This document shows, piece by piece, positions 1-12,470 of a stretch of 64,000 nt of DNA. Origin of the DNA: Brachionus plicatilis (taxonomy: Eukaryota; Rotifera; Eurotatoria; Ploima; Brachionidae); NCBI GenBank assembly GCA_010279815.1, contig QEOQ01000165.1, positions 172,547 to 236,546 of the forward strand, read 5' to 3'. The notes beneath the pieces are model-generated. The model worked only from the letters and a program-made list of their open reading frames with translations, did no database searches and was not told where the DNA came from. The translations under genes were made by a program, and so were the position numbers. Position 1 is the first letter of the stretch. Each line of letters starts with the position of its first letter.

Positions 1-195
1 TTTGAAGCGTTCTTTCTTTTTTAGATTGAACAATTTCTAAATGAGAAGATTAATTCATTTATGAATTAAATGATTATTAAATTTTGATCATTCAAGTCAA
101 AATAGCTTAAGCATTAATTTTTGATTGTGTAACAGTTTTTAGGCTGCAAATAAATTTTGAATTTGGATATCGTTTTCGTTTATTAACTACAAAAA

Positions 196-3100
196 ATGAA
201 GCAATTAATTTCTATCTTGTTGTTGAGCCATTTTGTCTATTGTTATGTAGACTGGTCGAGTGACAAAAATCCTCTTAAATGGAACAATCAGGCTAAACAA
301 ACCTTGGAACATTTATTAAAGCGAACGATAAACAAAAAAGTGGCTAAAAATATAATTCTGTTTTTGGGCGATGGAATGGGAATTGGAACTATCACAGCTG
401 GTCGGATACGAAAAGGACAGATGCAAGGTTTTAATGGTGAAGAAACTGTCACTTATATGGAAAGTCTCGATGATGTAGCTTTGTCAAAAGTAACTTTTTT
501 TGAGGGAATTACTAAACAAAAAAATTAAAAATAATATTTAGACTTATAGTATAGATGCCCAAACTACTGATAGTGCTGGTAACACTAAATTAAAATAATA
601 AAATTTAAATACATATTTTTTAAGGTTCTGCTACTGCATATCTTTGTGGAGTGAAATCGAGAGCAGGCACAATCGGTTTAAATGGGTAATTAAATAATCA
701 AAATGATTAATTTATTTTAAAAGTTAATTTCTATTCCTTTCTATTCCATAAAGATATGCAATTCCTTTTAATTGTTCATCATCCTTGGATAATCAAGTTG
801 ATTCTATTTTAAAATGGGCTCACAAAGCAGGAAAATCAACTGGAATCGTAACAACCACTAGAGTAACTCATGCAACGCCGGCATCTGCTTTCGCTCATTC
901 AGGTACTGAAAAATAATTATTTTTTTTTACAAAATATTAAACTTATCCAAAAACAATGGCCCTATTAAAAGTTTTGTTTTAATTAATTATTTCTGTAAAT
1001 CTAAGCTTACCGAGACTGGGAGAGTTTTGATGATATCAGATTTACCCAGAAGTTGAAATCCGAAGGATGCAAGGACATAGCTGCTCAACTCATTGAAGAT
1101 AATAATTTTATAAACGTAAGTTTGATATAATAGAAATTTATGCAATTTAATTTTTTTACCAACTAATTACCACATTTATTCTGTACAAAAAGTTTCAAAA
1201 AAAGAAAAAGTTTCAATAACAATATCAACTTTTAATTTTCCACCAGTTTTTGCACTTATAATATATTGATAAATAAAAATGAAAATAAAGGAACTTAAAT
1301 GAATTTTAGTTATTGTTAATTATTTTTAATTTAAAGCCAATTTTTTTTAGAGATTATAATAAATTAATTTAAGAATTAATTAAAAAATAGTAAAACGCAT
1401 ATAAAATTTTAAAGTACAAGCCAATATTTTGAATATTCTAAATTATTTTCTATCTTTGAAATTAAAATTTAATTTCAAGTCATAAAAAATTGATCGTCCA
1501 TGATCTTTTTATCCTGGAAACAAGTTAAATAAATAAGAAATAAATGTAAAATTTTTATGCAAAAATAACACTTTTTAAATAGAGACAAAATTAAATTATT
1601 TCTTAGAGGTAATAATTATATCAACTGATGTTTATTTTAAGAATTGAAAAAAGGCCAAATTATCATTAAATTGAAGTTATTTTAATTTACGAAATCTTAT
1701 TATCATTTAAAAAAACCCTAAAAACAATAAGTTTTAACATTATTTAATAAAAAAAAAGTTCGAGTAAACTTTTTTAAGTATAATCAAGAGTAATTTGTTT
1801 TTCTGCGTTTTCAAATAATCAATAAATTGAAAATTTTAGTACATATCTCTTTTACATCGTTTTTTTAGTATATCTTGTTTTTAAGCTAGATTTAGATTTC
1901 TCAATATTGATAATTCAATTTTTTTCTCAAATTAAAATCTTTTTTAATTTACTAACCATCAAAACCATTACCTTTCAAAATTTATTGTGTCATCTTCATA
2001 TTGTAAAGGACATAAAGAACTGGAAATTTCGTAGCTAACACTACACTTATTGTGCCCTAGCTATTATTTTGATGATGGCTTGGATCGATGACTGAATGTT
2101 TTACCATTTCTTACCTTTACGTAATTTTATGTAAAATGACCCTTTCTTTGGTAAAAATTTCTCATGAAATGTAACTCATCGAATTAAAAAAAAATAGAAA
2201 ATTAAATTAAAAATTTTTTAAAATGATTTAAATTCAATAAAAAATTTAAATTAAAANNNNNNNNNNNNNNNNNNNNNNNNNNNNNNNNNNNNNNNNNNNN
2301 NNNNNNNNNNNNNNNNNNNNNNNNNNNNNNNNNNNNNNNNNNNNNNNNNNNNNNNNNNNNNNNNNNNNNNNNNNNNNNNNNNNNNNNNNNNNNNNNNNNN
2401 NNNNNNNNNNNNNNNNNNNNNNNNNNNNNNNNNNNNNNNNNNNNNNNNNNNNNNNNNNNNNNNNNNNNNNNNNNNNNNNNNNNNNNNNNNNNNNNNNNNN
2501 NNNNNNNNNNNNNNNNNNNNNNNNNNNNNNNNNNNNNNNNNNNNNNNNNNNNNNNNNNNNNNNNNNNNNNNNNNNNNNNNNNNNNNNNNNNNNNNNNNNN
2601 NNNNNNNNNNNNNNNNNNNNNNNNNNNNNNNNNNNNNNNNNNNNNNNNNNNNNNNNNNNNNNNNNNNNNNNNNNNNNNNNNNNNNNNNNNNNNNNNNNNN
2701 NNNNNNNNNNNNNNNNNNNNNNNNNNNNNNNNNNNNNNNNNNNNNNNNNNNNNNNNNNNNNNNNNNNNNNNNNNNNNNNNNNNNNNNNNNNNNNNNNNNN
2801 NNNNNNNNNNNNNNNNNNNNNNNNNNNNNNNNNNNNNNNNNNNNNNNNNNNNNNNNNNNNNNNNNNNNNNNNNNNNNNNNNNNNNNNNNNNNNNNNNNNN
2901 NNNNNNNNNNNNNNNNNNNNNNNNNNNNNNNNNNNNNNNNNNNNNNNNNNNNNNNNNNNNNNNNNNNNNNNNNNNNNNNNNNNNNNNNNNNNNNNNNNNN
3001 NNNNNNNNNNTTTTTGTGTTTCAAATTTAGAAAAAATAGAAAAATATTTTTTTATTATTTTTTACATATTTAATGCGGCATTTTTACCAAAATTTTGACA

Positions 3101-4907
3101 TTAACTGCAGCATTTTTAGTCGCAGCGTATCTGGAAAAAAAAGTGGGTTAAATGCAGCATTAAAATCCAAAATTCTGGTTTAAAGTGCAATGCATTAGGG
3201 GGCAAGGCATTACGGTAAAAGTAAAGAATTAGCAAAAAATATTTTATTTCAATTAAAAAGGTTAATAATAATAATAATAATAAGCTACAGCAGGAGACCT
3301 GTGTAGCGAAACTAGATGTAATTTCGCTATGTTAGCTATATATAGGTTTATTCAATTTACGGTAATTTTGTTGCTTTAAATCTTAAATTTTAAATCAATT
3401 TAAAAACCTAAAAAAAATTAAACTATTTATGAATTTTGTGAATCGATTGGAGTCGATTACCAACACTAATCCCATTTTTATTTTGCCGTACCGTATTTTC
3501 TCACTTAATGTCCCCTGGAAACTAAAGGAAACACGTCTTAATATCCTATTATTCTTAATATCTTAATATTCTATGAAACTCAATATTTTTTTAATTTCTA
3601 ATTTACTTGGGAAATTATCTGAAATATGGTAAAGGTATTAATGTAAAATGTTTACAAAAAATCAAAAATTTCGCATAATTTTTCAGGGAAATTAAAAGGT
3701 GTTTCATTTAATTGCCCATAGGGCATTAAGTGAGGAAATACGGTAAGCATTTTTGAACGATTTTACTTAAAGTTAATAAATGTAATGTAAAATTACGTAA
3801 AATTGCGTAATTTTAGCAATTATGGGCTTTTGTAGAGGCACTGTATTCATATTGACTTAAAAAGGTTGTACTAGGAGGTGGACGTTCAAAGTTCATTCCG
3901 ACCTCAAAGCGTGATCCTGTGGCGAAATTGAACGGAACGCGAGTAGACGGTAGAAATCTAATTTGGCAATGGTTAACCCAAATGTCATCGCTGAACAAAT
4001 CTCACAAATTTATTTGGAATGCAACCGATTTTCGTCAAACAGATTTCGGGGCACATGAGCACATTCTAGGACTTCTTGCCTACAATCACTTAGATTATGA
4101 ATTTCAGAGAAACAAAACAATCGAACCAAGCATTAGCGAAATGACTTTAAAAGCAATTGAACTGTTAAAAAAAAATGACAATGGATTTTTTCTGCTAGTT
4201 GAAGGCGGTCGCATTGACCATGGTCACCATCAAAATCAAGCCCAAAAAGCCTTGGACGACTTTGTCGCTTTTGATGACGCCATTGGGTCTGCCTTAAAAA
4301 AAGTCTCACTAGAAGATACTTTAGTTGTAGTCACCGCTGACCATTCTCATACATTTACCCTTGGAGGAAATTCTCTGAGAGGCAATCCGGTGCTTGGCTT
4401 AGCCTTGACCAGTTACACCAATGTAAGCGATGCTAATTTGACATATACTTCCATTTTATACGGTAATGGTCCAGGTGGTCTGCTAAAAATTAGAGATTTC
4501 AACCTTACACTAAATGACACATTTAAAATTGACTATACTCAGGAGGCCTCGGTTTTTCGCAAATCAGCGACTCATTCAGGAGAGGATGTGTCGGTTTATG
4601 CCTCGGGTCCGATGAGTTTTTTGTTTACCAATACAATTGAGCAAAATGTTCTGCCACACTTGATGGCCTACAGTGCATGTAAGAATGAATTTCTGCTTTT
4701 TGTTGGAATCAAATTTTTTTTATGTTTATAGGCATTGGTCCTTATTCAAATGAACAATGTGAAAAAGAACGGGGTTCACTAAAAAATTCAAAGAATTCAT
4801 GCTTTTTGTTTGGATCAAAACTACTTTTTGGAAGATTAACTAAAATTTTTATATTTTTATATGGCATTTTTGTATTCATATCTAATTTTGTTGCAATTAA
4901 TTTTTAG
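196..4907 (+). CDS. Alkaline phosphatase, GPI-anchored, 7 exons
   Basis: Zinc/magnesium phosphomonoesterase of the animal tissue alkaline phosphatase family, expected on the outer cell surface. Exons read as 196-489, 542-578, 625-685, 754-902, 1006-1115, 3865-4678 and 4732-4907; phases close throughout and give about 546 aa, the usual family size. Exon 1 begins with a signal peptide ([16 protein letters not shown]) and holds the metal-binding FLGDGMG. Exon 2 holds TTDSAG, whose serine is the phosphorylated nucleophile. Exon 4 carries [11 protein letters not shown]. Exon 6 carries [19 protein letters not shown] and THSGEDV, so all zinc ligands are present. Exon 7 ends in a hydrophobic tail after a polar stretch, typical of a GPI-attachment signal. 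Intron 5 is 2.75 kb and contains an N gap and inverted-repeat elements. The gene seems intact; I am sure of the family, not of the substrate. Confidence 0.93.
2257..3010. other. Assembly gap (754 N) in alkaline phosphatase intron 5
   Basis: A run of N. The sequence to its right (3070-3212) is an inverted-repeat element, so the gap probably reflects repetitive DNA. No exon seems to be missing, because the coding phases of exons 5 and 6 join across it. Confidence 0.95.
3070..3212. repeat. Short inverted-repeat element beside the gap
   Basis: The left part (starting TAATGCGGCATTTTTACC, containing ACTGCAGCATTT) resembles the reverse complement of the right part (AATGCAGCATTAAAATCC to GTGCAATGCATTA). 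Arms are about 50 bp and diverged. It looks like a small MITE, possibly cut by the gap. Limits are approximate. Confidence 0.45.
3262..3283. repeat. (TAA)n microsatellite
   Basis: A run of about seven TAA/AAT units inside alkaline phosphatase intron 5. Confidence 0.85.
3485..3748. mobile_element. MITE-like element with ~50-bp inverted ends
   Basis: The left end reads GCCGTACCGTATTTTCTCAC and runs on to a GGAAACAC block. The right end, read in reverse, gives GCTTACCGTATTTCCTCAC followed by AATGAAACAC. The two ends match over about 50 bp with a few differences, and the middle has no coding potential. The length (264 bp) and structure fit a non-autonomous DNA transposon in intron 5 of the phosphatase gene. 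Confidence 0.6.
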
Positions 4908-6611
4908 AGATAAATTTTTGAATTTTAAACCTGAAAAGTATAAAGAGTAAAATTATACGCAAATTTTTTGTTAAAAAAATTATACATGAACTTAAAAAAG
5001 GGAAATTTTTAATTTCCTTAGAAATAAAGATTAGATAAAATTTTTTTCTCAAATTTTTTTTTAAGTATAATCAAATTTTTGAAAAAATTTATCCATGATG
5101 CTTGGATCACAAAATATCTTTATCTAGCTCAAAGAAATTAAAAAGATAAAATATTTTATCAGGTTAATAAATGAAATAACATAATGTATTTTTAATGGTC
5201 ATGTTTGACTTAAATAATTCTTACCTTGTAATTTAAAAAATGTACTATAAATATCCATTCAATGAGTCTATTTAAAAATGATTGCAGCAATCAACTCATT
5301 TGATTTCATTAAAGGATTGGTCGTAATGACGAAATAGTGTTCATCAAAATTACTTAATAATTTGTTCAGATTAATTTCGCCAACATTTCATGAAAAAAAA
5401 CTTTAAAAAAGAAAATAATTTTACTCAAAATTATGGACATTTTTAATTTGTTTTTTTTTTAAATTTAGCAAAATTTAATTTTTAATCAATTTAAATTTAT
5501 AAAAAAAGCTTTAAAAAATTATACTTAAGTGTAGCTAAAATTTTTTTTTTCACTTTTCAGGGTGGCATTAAAATAACTGATATCAGTATTCACTGATGCA
5601 TCTAATGGAATCTAAGGTCGACTACTTTACTTGCTTCTTCAAAAAAATATATTTATTTTTATATTGATTCGGGATGAAAAATTGAGTAAAATTTGCGATC
5701 ATTATTTCTTAATTAAATTTTTTTTTGAATTGTTCACAAAATTAATATCAAAAAATATCGAGTAAATTTGATGATCACGATTTCGTCGTTTTCAAAAATT
5801 ATCACTGATATAACCACTGTTATCTTGCTTAGATTTATTTTAAATTACAAAAAAATTCATAAAATATATAATCTTTATTCTTACTAAAATAGTTTTCAGA
5901 AAAATAAAGTTATTGGCCTTAAAAAATTTCGATTTCTAACCTTTTCATTCTGAACACTTGGGAATACTTAAAATTCAATCATAATCCTTTTTGATGTAGC
6001 CATGAAAGGAAAAATTAAAAAAAAAAATCTAAATTTTTTTACTTTGCCTAATTTTTAAATAATATTTATAAATAAAATTAAAATTTTTAAAATAATTGAA
6101 TTAGTTTACGAATAAAAAAACCTTTAAATTTGAAAAAAGAATCTAAATTTAATTCAAAAATCTGTATAAATAAAAGATAAAATAATTATTTAATTTAGAT
6201 AATCGATTTATCTATATTTGAAAATTTTAATAATTTAATTTTAAATTTTCAAAAAAGAAAGGATTTTTTCTTTGAATGTTCCAAATTATATTTTTATTTA
6301 TTTTCTAAATTTCGTATTAAAATATTTTATTTCTGTTTATTATTTTATTATAAAATGAATATTTTAACACTTGTTTCGTCCCTGGACAAATTTCAGCAAA
6401 GATTTTAAATTTTTTTGCAAAAGAACTTGCTAAAGATACTTTTTTAAGGTGTGCTGAATTTAAAAAATTTTCAGATTTCTTGCAATTAATCAAAATTTTT
6501 TTTTAATTATAAAAAAATATATAGAAAAAAATTTGGTTTTTTAAAAAATTTTAAAACATTATCTTTTAGTATTTAATTTTAGCCACACATAAGGTGGATT
6601 CGAAATTAATT
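4908..6611. other. Intergenic, convergent 3' ends
   Basis: AT-rich DNA between the 3' ends of the alkaline phosphatase and MMP genes. I see no open frame with family features, no RNA gene and no clear mobile element; there are many A and T homopolymers. Confidence 0.6.
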
Positions 6612-9600
6612 TTATGTTGATCTACATAATGACCAATCTGTAATTATGGCTTTAGGATATCCATCAAGAATTTTACTGTTTTTTTCATCATAGATCGAAT
6701 AGCTAAAAATTAAAAAATATTAGATTAAAAATTTTTGATCTAAAAATCACTTTTGATTGCTGTAAAAATATTGTAAACCATTATGACGAAATGCTGCGTT
6801 CAAGTGCAGAGGAAAGTTTTCAAAAATATACTGTGGTCTATGAATCTTATCAATTTTGAGTTTTTCAATATTTAACTCGTATAGAAGCTTGTTCTTTATA
6901 AAAAAACTAGTAAAAAACACTTACTAAAATATAAATAAAATAATACTTTGAAAAGATATAATTTATGATTCTTGAATACAGCTGCCAGTGGGTTTAAAGG
7001 ATACAAAAAATCAGTGATTGTTTTCGGAAAATCAGGAATACTTTGACCATTTTTAAAAGCATAAATCTGATTTGCTTTAAAAAAAAAGTTGGTTTAATTT
7101 AGAAAAAAATAATCTTAAATTTATAAACTGTTAAAGAACCAAATTGTTCCATTATCATCAGTAATGCCACCTCTGGCTTTTAGTGGCAAATTTGAATATA
7201 AATTTTTCAGCGAGTCTTTTTTCCAGGATTTGCCATCTAGATCATATTTATACAAAACGCTGTTGTCCTCCAAAATAGCGTAATTGGTCGCACTAACTGG
7301 ATCAATAAAAAATGATTGAATTTTGCTAAAACATGGCAAAAAGTCGACATTTATCGACTTAGTAGTTTTGGCTATAGCCTTAATTTAAGAATTAATAATT
7401 TTTATTTTTAAGTATTTCATATATTGTCAATGAAACCACCAAAATCAAGCATGTTATTTTATTTAATAAAAAAGATTATTTTATGTATGTTAAAATTTTT
7501 GGAATAAAAAAAATTCTGGGGTTTAACTAAACTTTTATTTACTTGATGTAGCTTTCTGCTTACAAAAACTTTTAAAATAGGAAATGAATGTATCCTTTAT
7601 GGAATTTTATTTAAAAATAAAAAAATTAAAACTTACGTTAAATAAACCATAGATTGGCTAGACGAAAATTTTTTATCTTTTTAATTTTTAAAATTATCAA
7701 ACTCTTATTTTATCTTTTAAATTTTTGTCTTTTGAATTTTAAATAAACTTCTAAGCTCAAACGGGGGCTTAAAGGGAGCAGATAGCTTCCAAGCAGTCCG
7801 TCCAAAACCCCCCAGCTTGTTAAAAAAAATAAAAAAAAATTTATCAAATTTGGTGACGTTTTGTTAAAACAAAATGGAAGAAAAAAAAGGGTCTGAGTCA
7901 CAGCTACAGCTCAGGTGTAGGGGCAGAGATGAGCTCACCATTGAAACTTGCTTTTTTTTCAGGGCAGACGCGTTTAATGGCTTTTTTTCTATGTTTTGTG
8001 TAACGCGTCTACTCGTTCTTGGACTTAATTGTCAAAAAAAAATTCTGCTCTTACAAAAAAAAGCGAAAAAAAATAAAAACTGAAAAAAGATCTCCAAATC
8101 GAGACTTTTAGCTAATATTGAACTGTATTCTAAACTAGTATAAAAAAAATTAAAAATATGTAAGAGATCTGTATTTTGAAAAAATGATTAAAAAAAAAAA
8201 ACTTGATTTTTATTTAATTTCCTTTATTTTTACATGGTAGACACGTCCATTTGCTTTTTTTTTACTTAAGAGTGTCTACTTACTTTTTAAAAACTGAGCA
8301 CACCCCTACCGTAAGGGTAAATATGAGCGGAGAGATGACTAAAATATTTTAAATTAGAAGATGCATAAAAGATAACATACTATAAATACATGGGCTAATA
8401 TGGTCCAGAGTAAATACAAGTCAGCATTACTGGTCACTTTCTATTATAAGATTAGGTAACATATTAAGTATATCCTTTATCTTGGAGCCAATTTTTTTTT
8501 TCTTTTTTAATTAAAAAGGATTTAATTTTCTTAAAAGTTTTTTTTCCCGTACTAGTTTTTACTAGGCTCATTGACAATACATCAAGTATTCATACCGTAG
8601 TTGTTTTAGTAGAACTTTTTGTGGTTGATATTTTTGAGCTTTTTTTCTTTTTTTTTGGATTTGCATTTGGTCTTTTATTTTTTTGTTTCTTTTTAGACTT
8701 GGCTTTTTGATTTTTTCGCCTTTTTTTGGATGCATTTTTTCTCCTCGGCTTTCCATACAATGATTGAATGGCTTTTATGTCATCTTTTCCAAGTTTAAAA
8801 TTTTCATCATACCCTTTATAATATGGATTCATAACTGCCCCTTTGACAAGACTATGATCAAGGCCTAATGCGTGACCGAACTCATGTACTGCTACTGTTT
8901 GCAGATTCACACCATTTTTTGTTTTATCTGTAAAGTTTTCATCTTCATCAAAATGGATGCGTCCATCTTCCGGAAAAAATGCATGAGCCAAAACACCGCC
9001 GGGTCCGTCAAATGGATAAGCATCGCCATGATTTCTAGCGCCAAATTTTATTGATAGATCATGCTTGGCATTTGGATGTACTTCTTTAAAGGAAATGCCT
9101 GATCTGTCCGACCAGAATTTGAACGCATTGGCAATGATAGCTCTTGTCCGACCCTGTAATTCTTTGTTTTCATTAAAGACGGCATATTTTAATTTCTTTT
9201 TTTTCCATTTGCTAGCTGTCACAAAAAGGCCGAGCTTTAGCATTTTTAAACCACCCTTTTTACTAGATGGCCTAGCAATAGGGAAATCGGGCTTAATACA
9301 TCTTGGGGATTCAATCTTTTTGATGGTTGCCTTGTCCAAAATGCCAGTAATTTTCAGACCATGTATTGATTGAAATTTTCTATTAAAAAACATTTAAAAA
9401 AAATAAATTAACCTTTTTGTTTAGTCACACTTTAAGGAATTTTGAAGGGTTTTTTCAGGTTCTTGCAAAGAAAGCGGTCCTTTAGACTTTCGATTGGGTT
9501 CTTTCACATAGCCGAACTTGTTTAGATAATCCTTAATTTAGAAACTAAAAAATTTGAAATTTTTTAAACAAAATTTTTAGTACCAAGGCGCTTCTCTTTG

Positions 9601-9661
9601 ATACATCGGCATCAATAGCAACCTGATTTAGTATTAATATAAAAAGAATACTAAAAAGCAT
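6612..9661 (-). CDS. Matrix metalloproteinase with hemopexin domain
   Basis: Secreted zinc endopeptidase of the MMP (M10A) family, acting on extracellular matrix. Minus-strand exons: 9661-9584 (signal peptide MLFSILFILILNQVAIDA), 9531-9431 (prodomain YLNKFGYV), 9379-8596 (rest of prodomain, catalytic domain, basic hinge), a likely 21-nt exon 7657-7637, then hemopexin exons 7378-7129, 7074-6947, 6906-6751 and 6702-6612. The cysteine switch reads PRCIKPD instead of PRCGxPD. The zinc site is HEFGHALGLDH with Met-turn GAVMNPYY. The hemopexin part starts LPC and ends DWSLC, the expected disulfide pair. The Lys/Ser/Thr-rich hinge is unusually basic. If exon 3 is not spliced at 8596 it stops at 8590, giving a form without hemopexin. 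The join into exon 6906-6751 is out of phase by one base at a run of seven T. Family certain; hinge splicing and that join are inferred. Confidence 0.85.
7965..8014. repeat. Hairpin repeat, copy 1
   Basis: Arms AGACGCGTTTA and TAACGCGTCT are near-complementary around a T-rich loop, in the large MMP intron. A related hairpin lies at 8236-8281. Confidence 0.5.
8236..8281. repeat. Hairpin repeat, copy 2
   Basis: Arms GTAGACAC and GTGTCTAC pair around a T-rich loop. The layout and wording (TAGACRCGT, T-rich loop, GTCTACT) resemble the hairpin at 7965-8014, so the two look like diverged copies. Confidence 0.5.
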
Positions 9662-11196
9662 TTTGGAAAATTTAAATTTTTTCAGGCATTTAAATGATTT
9701 TTTTTATCAGTTAATATTTTGAAATTCAATCAGTTTAATTTTTTAAATCAAAAGATAAAATTGTTTTTTGTATTTTTGTTAAAAAAGCTAAAAAGTTTAG
9801 ATATACATTTTGAAAAGTAGACTTTTATTAAATCAGATACTTTTCGGTTTTAAAAAGCTGAATCTTTGTGTTAACATAAACATATCAGCTTACAAAATTG
9901 CGAAAAAAAATATTCACTTTTTGATTTTATAAAACAAGGAGTTTAATAATAATTAAGAACTTGAAGCGGACTTGAAAGTATTAAAATGATAAAAAACAAA
10001 TGTAATAAAACATCTTTAAACAAATAGTCAATTTTGATTAATTTTAATTCATCGTCTCTTTCCAATACTCAAATATGATGAAAAAATTCATCATATTTAT
10101 TTTTTTTAAATTAAATTCAAATCAAACAATTAAAGAATAGATTCAAATTAACTAAAGAAATTCATTTATTTCGCTTGAAAGAGCTAAAAAAAAATCATTT
10201 TTTTTTGAATATTTTTCAGTCAATTTGCCATTTTTTGTTTAAATTTTTTTATTTTAAAATCTAGGATTACATGAAAATATCAATTTTATCAAATTGATTT
10301 TGAGAATAATTTTGTATAATTAAAAATTTCTGATTGATAATTATACAAAATTATTTTCTTCAATGTTAAATTTGATAAAAGCAATCCATTTTTGTGGTGA
10401 ATTTTGATTTGTATGTTTTTTGAAAGCATTATATTATAGAATTTATTTTTTTCGGAAGATCTTCAATAAAAAAATATAAATGAATGCCCACATAAAAGTC
10501 AATATAAACATACATTTATTGATCAAAAAACTTTATTTTTTACGTTGCCGAAAAAAAATGAACCTCTTTATTTTCATTTGATTACCAGTTTTTTTAGAAT
10601 AAAATTAATTAAAGAAACAATCAAAAAATTTTTCTCTAAAAAAAATCCAAAACTAGAAATCTAGATATCTTTTACCCTTTTTAGTCTCATTATTTGTCTC
10701 AGACATTCAAGGCGTTTTTTCGTCTAAAAATTAAAAATGTGCGAAAAAATTCCATTTTTTTATTTAAAAATTTCCCAATTTTAAAAATCAATCAATTTTA
10801 TTTTTTTTTAATTCTAGAACAAAGCCTTTTTATTACTCAATTTGTCAATATTTCAGCCTACTGACCTCATACTCTGTAAAAGAATAAAAATAATCAAGAT
10901 GCAAGAAAATTTAAAAATTTTTTTTAGTATCCTTGATTGAAAAAAGAACAGATGAGTTTTACCTGTAGACATTTTTAAGTAAAAAAAATTTAAAGAAAAC
11001 ACAAAGATTGTTTTCGTGATAATAATTATTCAACAATCCATATGTTTTTGACTCGTTTGTTTAAATTAAAATATCTACTGAAAAACATTTAGTTAAATTG
11101 TGTTTAAAACACTTTTTCTGTGAAGCTAGCGTCAATATATAAAGGTGAATTTCTTTTTCATTTTTTCATATTATTTTTTCAAATGCTTCATAGACA
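9662..11196. other. Intergenic, divergent promoters of MMP and aquaglyceroporin
   Basis: About 1.5 kb of AT-rich DNA between two diverging genes, so both promoters should lie here. I could not single out a core promoter, and I see no coding sequence or clear repeat. Confidence 0.55.
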
Positions 11197-12173
11197 ATGC
11201 CTATTTTCAAGACAGGTTCTCTTTCGATCAACCAAAACGAGGATTCAGAATCCGAGGTTGAAAAAACAACCATGTAAATTTTTAAGCTCATTTGTAAAAT
11301 TCATAAAATTTAATCAATCTAAGAAATTTGCGCCGCTTTTCTAAAAGATACATAAAGACCAAAAACTCGTTGATCCGGGTTTTTCTAGCAGAACTACTGG
11401 GTACGTTTATGTTTGTATTTTTTGGTTGTTCATCAGTAGCTCAATACAAACTGTTAAATAGAGCTCAAAATGACTCTGCAAGCTTTTTGCTTGTAAATGC
11501 TGGATTTGGTTTTGGCATTCTGGCCGCAATTTTGACAGTGGGAAAAGTTTCGGGTACAAAATTACTCAGCATTTTGCGCAAATTTTTTTTTTTAATTAAT
11601 AATTTTCAAGGTGCACACTTGAATCCGGCAGTTTCATTTGGAATATTTCTAGTTGGCCAGCTGACATTTCTTAAGTTAGTGATTTATATAGTGGCACAGT
11701 TCATAGGTGCTTTTATTGCAGCAGCAGTTGTTTTTGTATTGTACTATAACGGGCTGACTACTTTTGGTGATAAAATGTACACATTGGAAACAGCCGGTAT
11801 ATTTGGAACTTATCCAAGACCAGAGTTAAGTGTTTGGGGTGGATTTTTTGATCAATTTATTGGAACAACGCTTTTTGTGACTGGAATAATGTCCGTGGCG
11901 GATAAAATAAGAGATCCTCTGCCAAATAGTATGAGTGCCATCATGGTTGGTTTTCTGCTATTTGTGGTTGGAAACTCGATTGGTTACAATGCTGGATTTG
12001 CAGTAAATCCTGCTAGAGACTTTGGTCCAAGATTTTTTACATTCATCGCGGGATGGGGCTCACAAGTTTTCTCTGCTGGAGATTATTATTTTTGGATTCC
12101 TTTGGTGGCACCTATGTTCGGATCTTTAGCTGCAACTATAATTTATTTAGTTTTTATATCTAATCATTTTTGA
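11197..12173 (+). CDS. Aquaglyceroporin (AQP3/7/9/10 type)
   Basis: Membrane channel for glycerol and other small solutes plus water. Exons 11197-11273, 11324-11553 and 11611-12173 give 289 aa. The ATG at 11197 is chosen because it opens MPIFKTGSLSINQN..., which splices in phase into RYIKTKNSLIRVFLAELLG; a stop at 11304-11306 closes the exon 2 frame upstream of its acceptor. Both pore motifs are present: HLNPAVS and NPARDFGPR. The Asp after the second NPAR and the following FTFIAGWGSQVF block mark the glycerol-conducting branch rather than water-only aquaporins. Six hydrophobic segments can be seen. Intron 2 (11554-11610) is 57 nt with no stop, so the frame also reads through it. It diverges from the MMP gene. 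Confidence 0.9.
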
Positions 12174-12470
12174 TTAGTTAAATGATAAAAGTGATTCATT
12201 TTTTTTAATTAAATTTAACTAGAAAAAAAATTAAATTTTTACATTTTAGATAATAAATATTTTGATCAGTATTTTTTTAATTATTTGATCATTATTTTTT
12301 AAATAATTCGATCAATATTTAATATGTAATGATCAGTAAATTATTTTAAATAAATCGGTAAATAATTTGAATATTATCAGTATTTTATTAATTCGATAAG
12401 TTTTTTTTTATTTTGATAAGTATTTAATATAGAATTATAAGTAAAATCTATTAATTTTTAATGTTAAGTA

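Noticed and set aside
2251..3024. Open frame across the first N run (similar ones cross 23371-23635 and 45451-45860)
   Set aside because: These consist almost wholly of undetermined bases, so they carry no evidence.
7710..8083. Overlapping frames on both strands in the MMP intron
   Set aside because: Low-complexity Phe/Lys-rich translations; the region is an intron with hairpin repeats.
11120..11344. 74-codon frame before the aquaglyceroporin
   Set aside because: It begins without ATG context and runs through intron 1; the frame starting at ATG 11197 splices properly into the channel.
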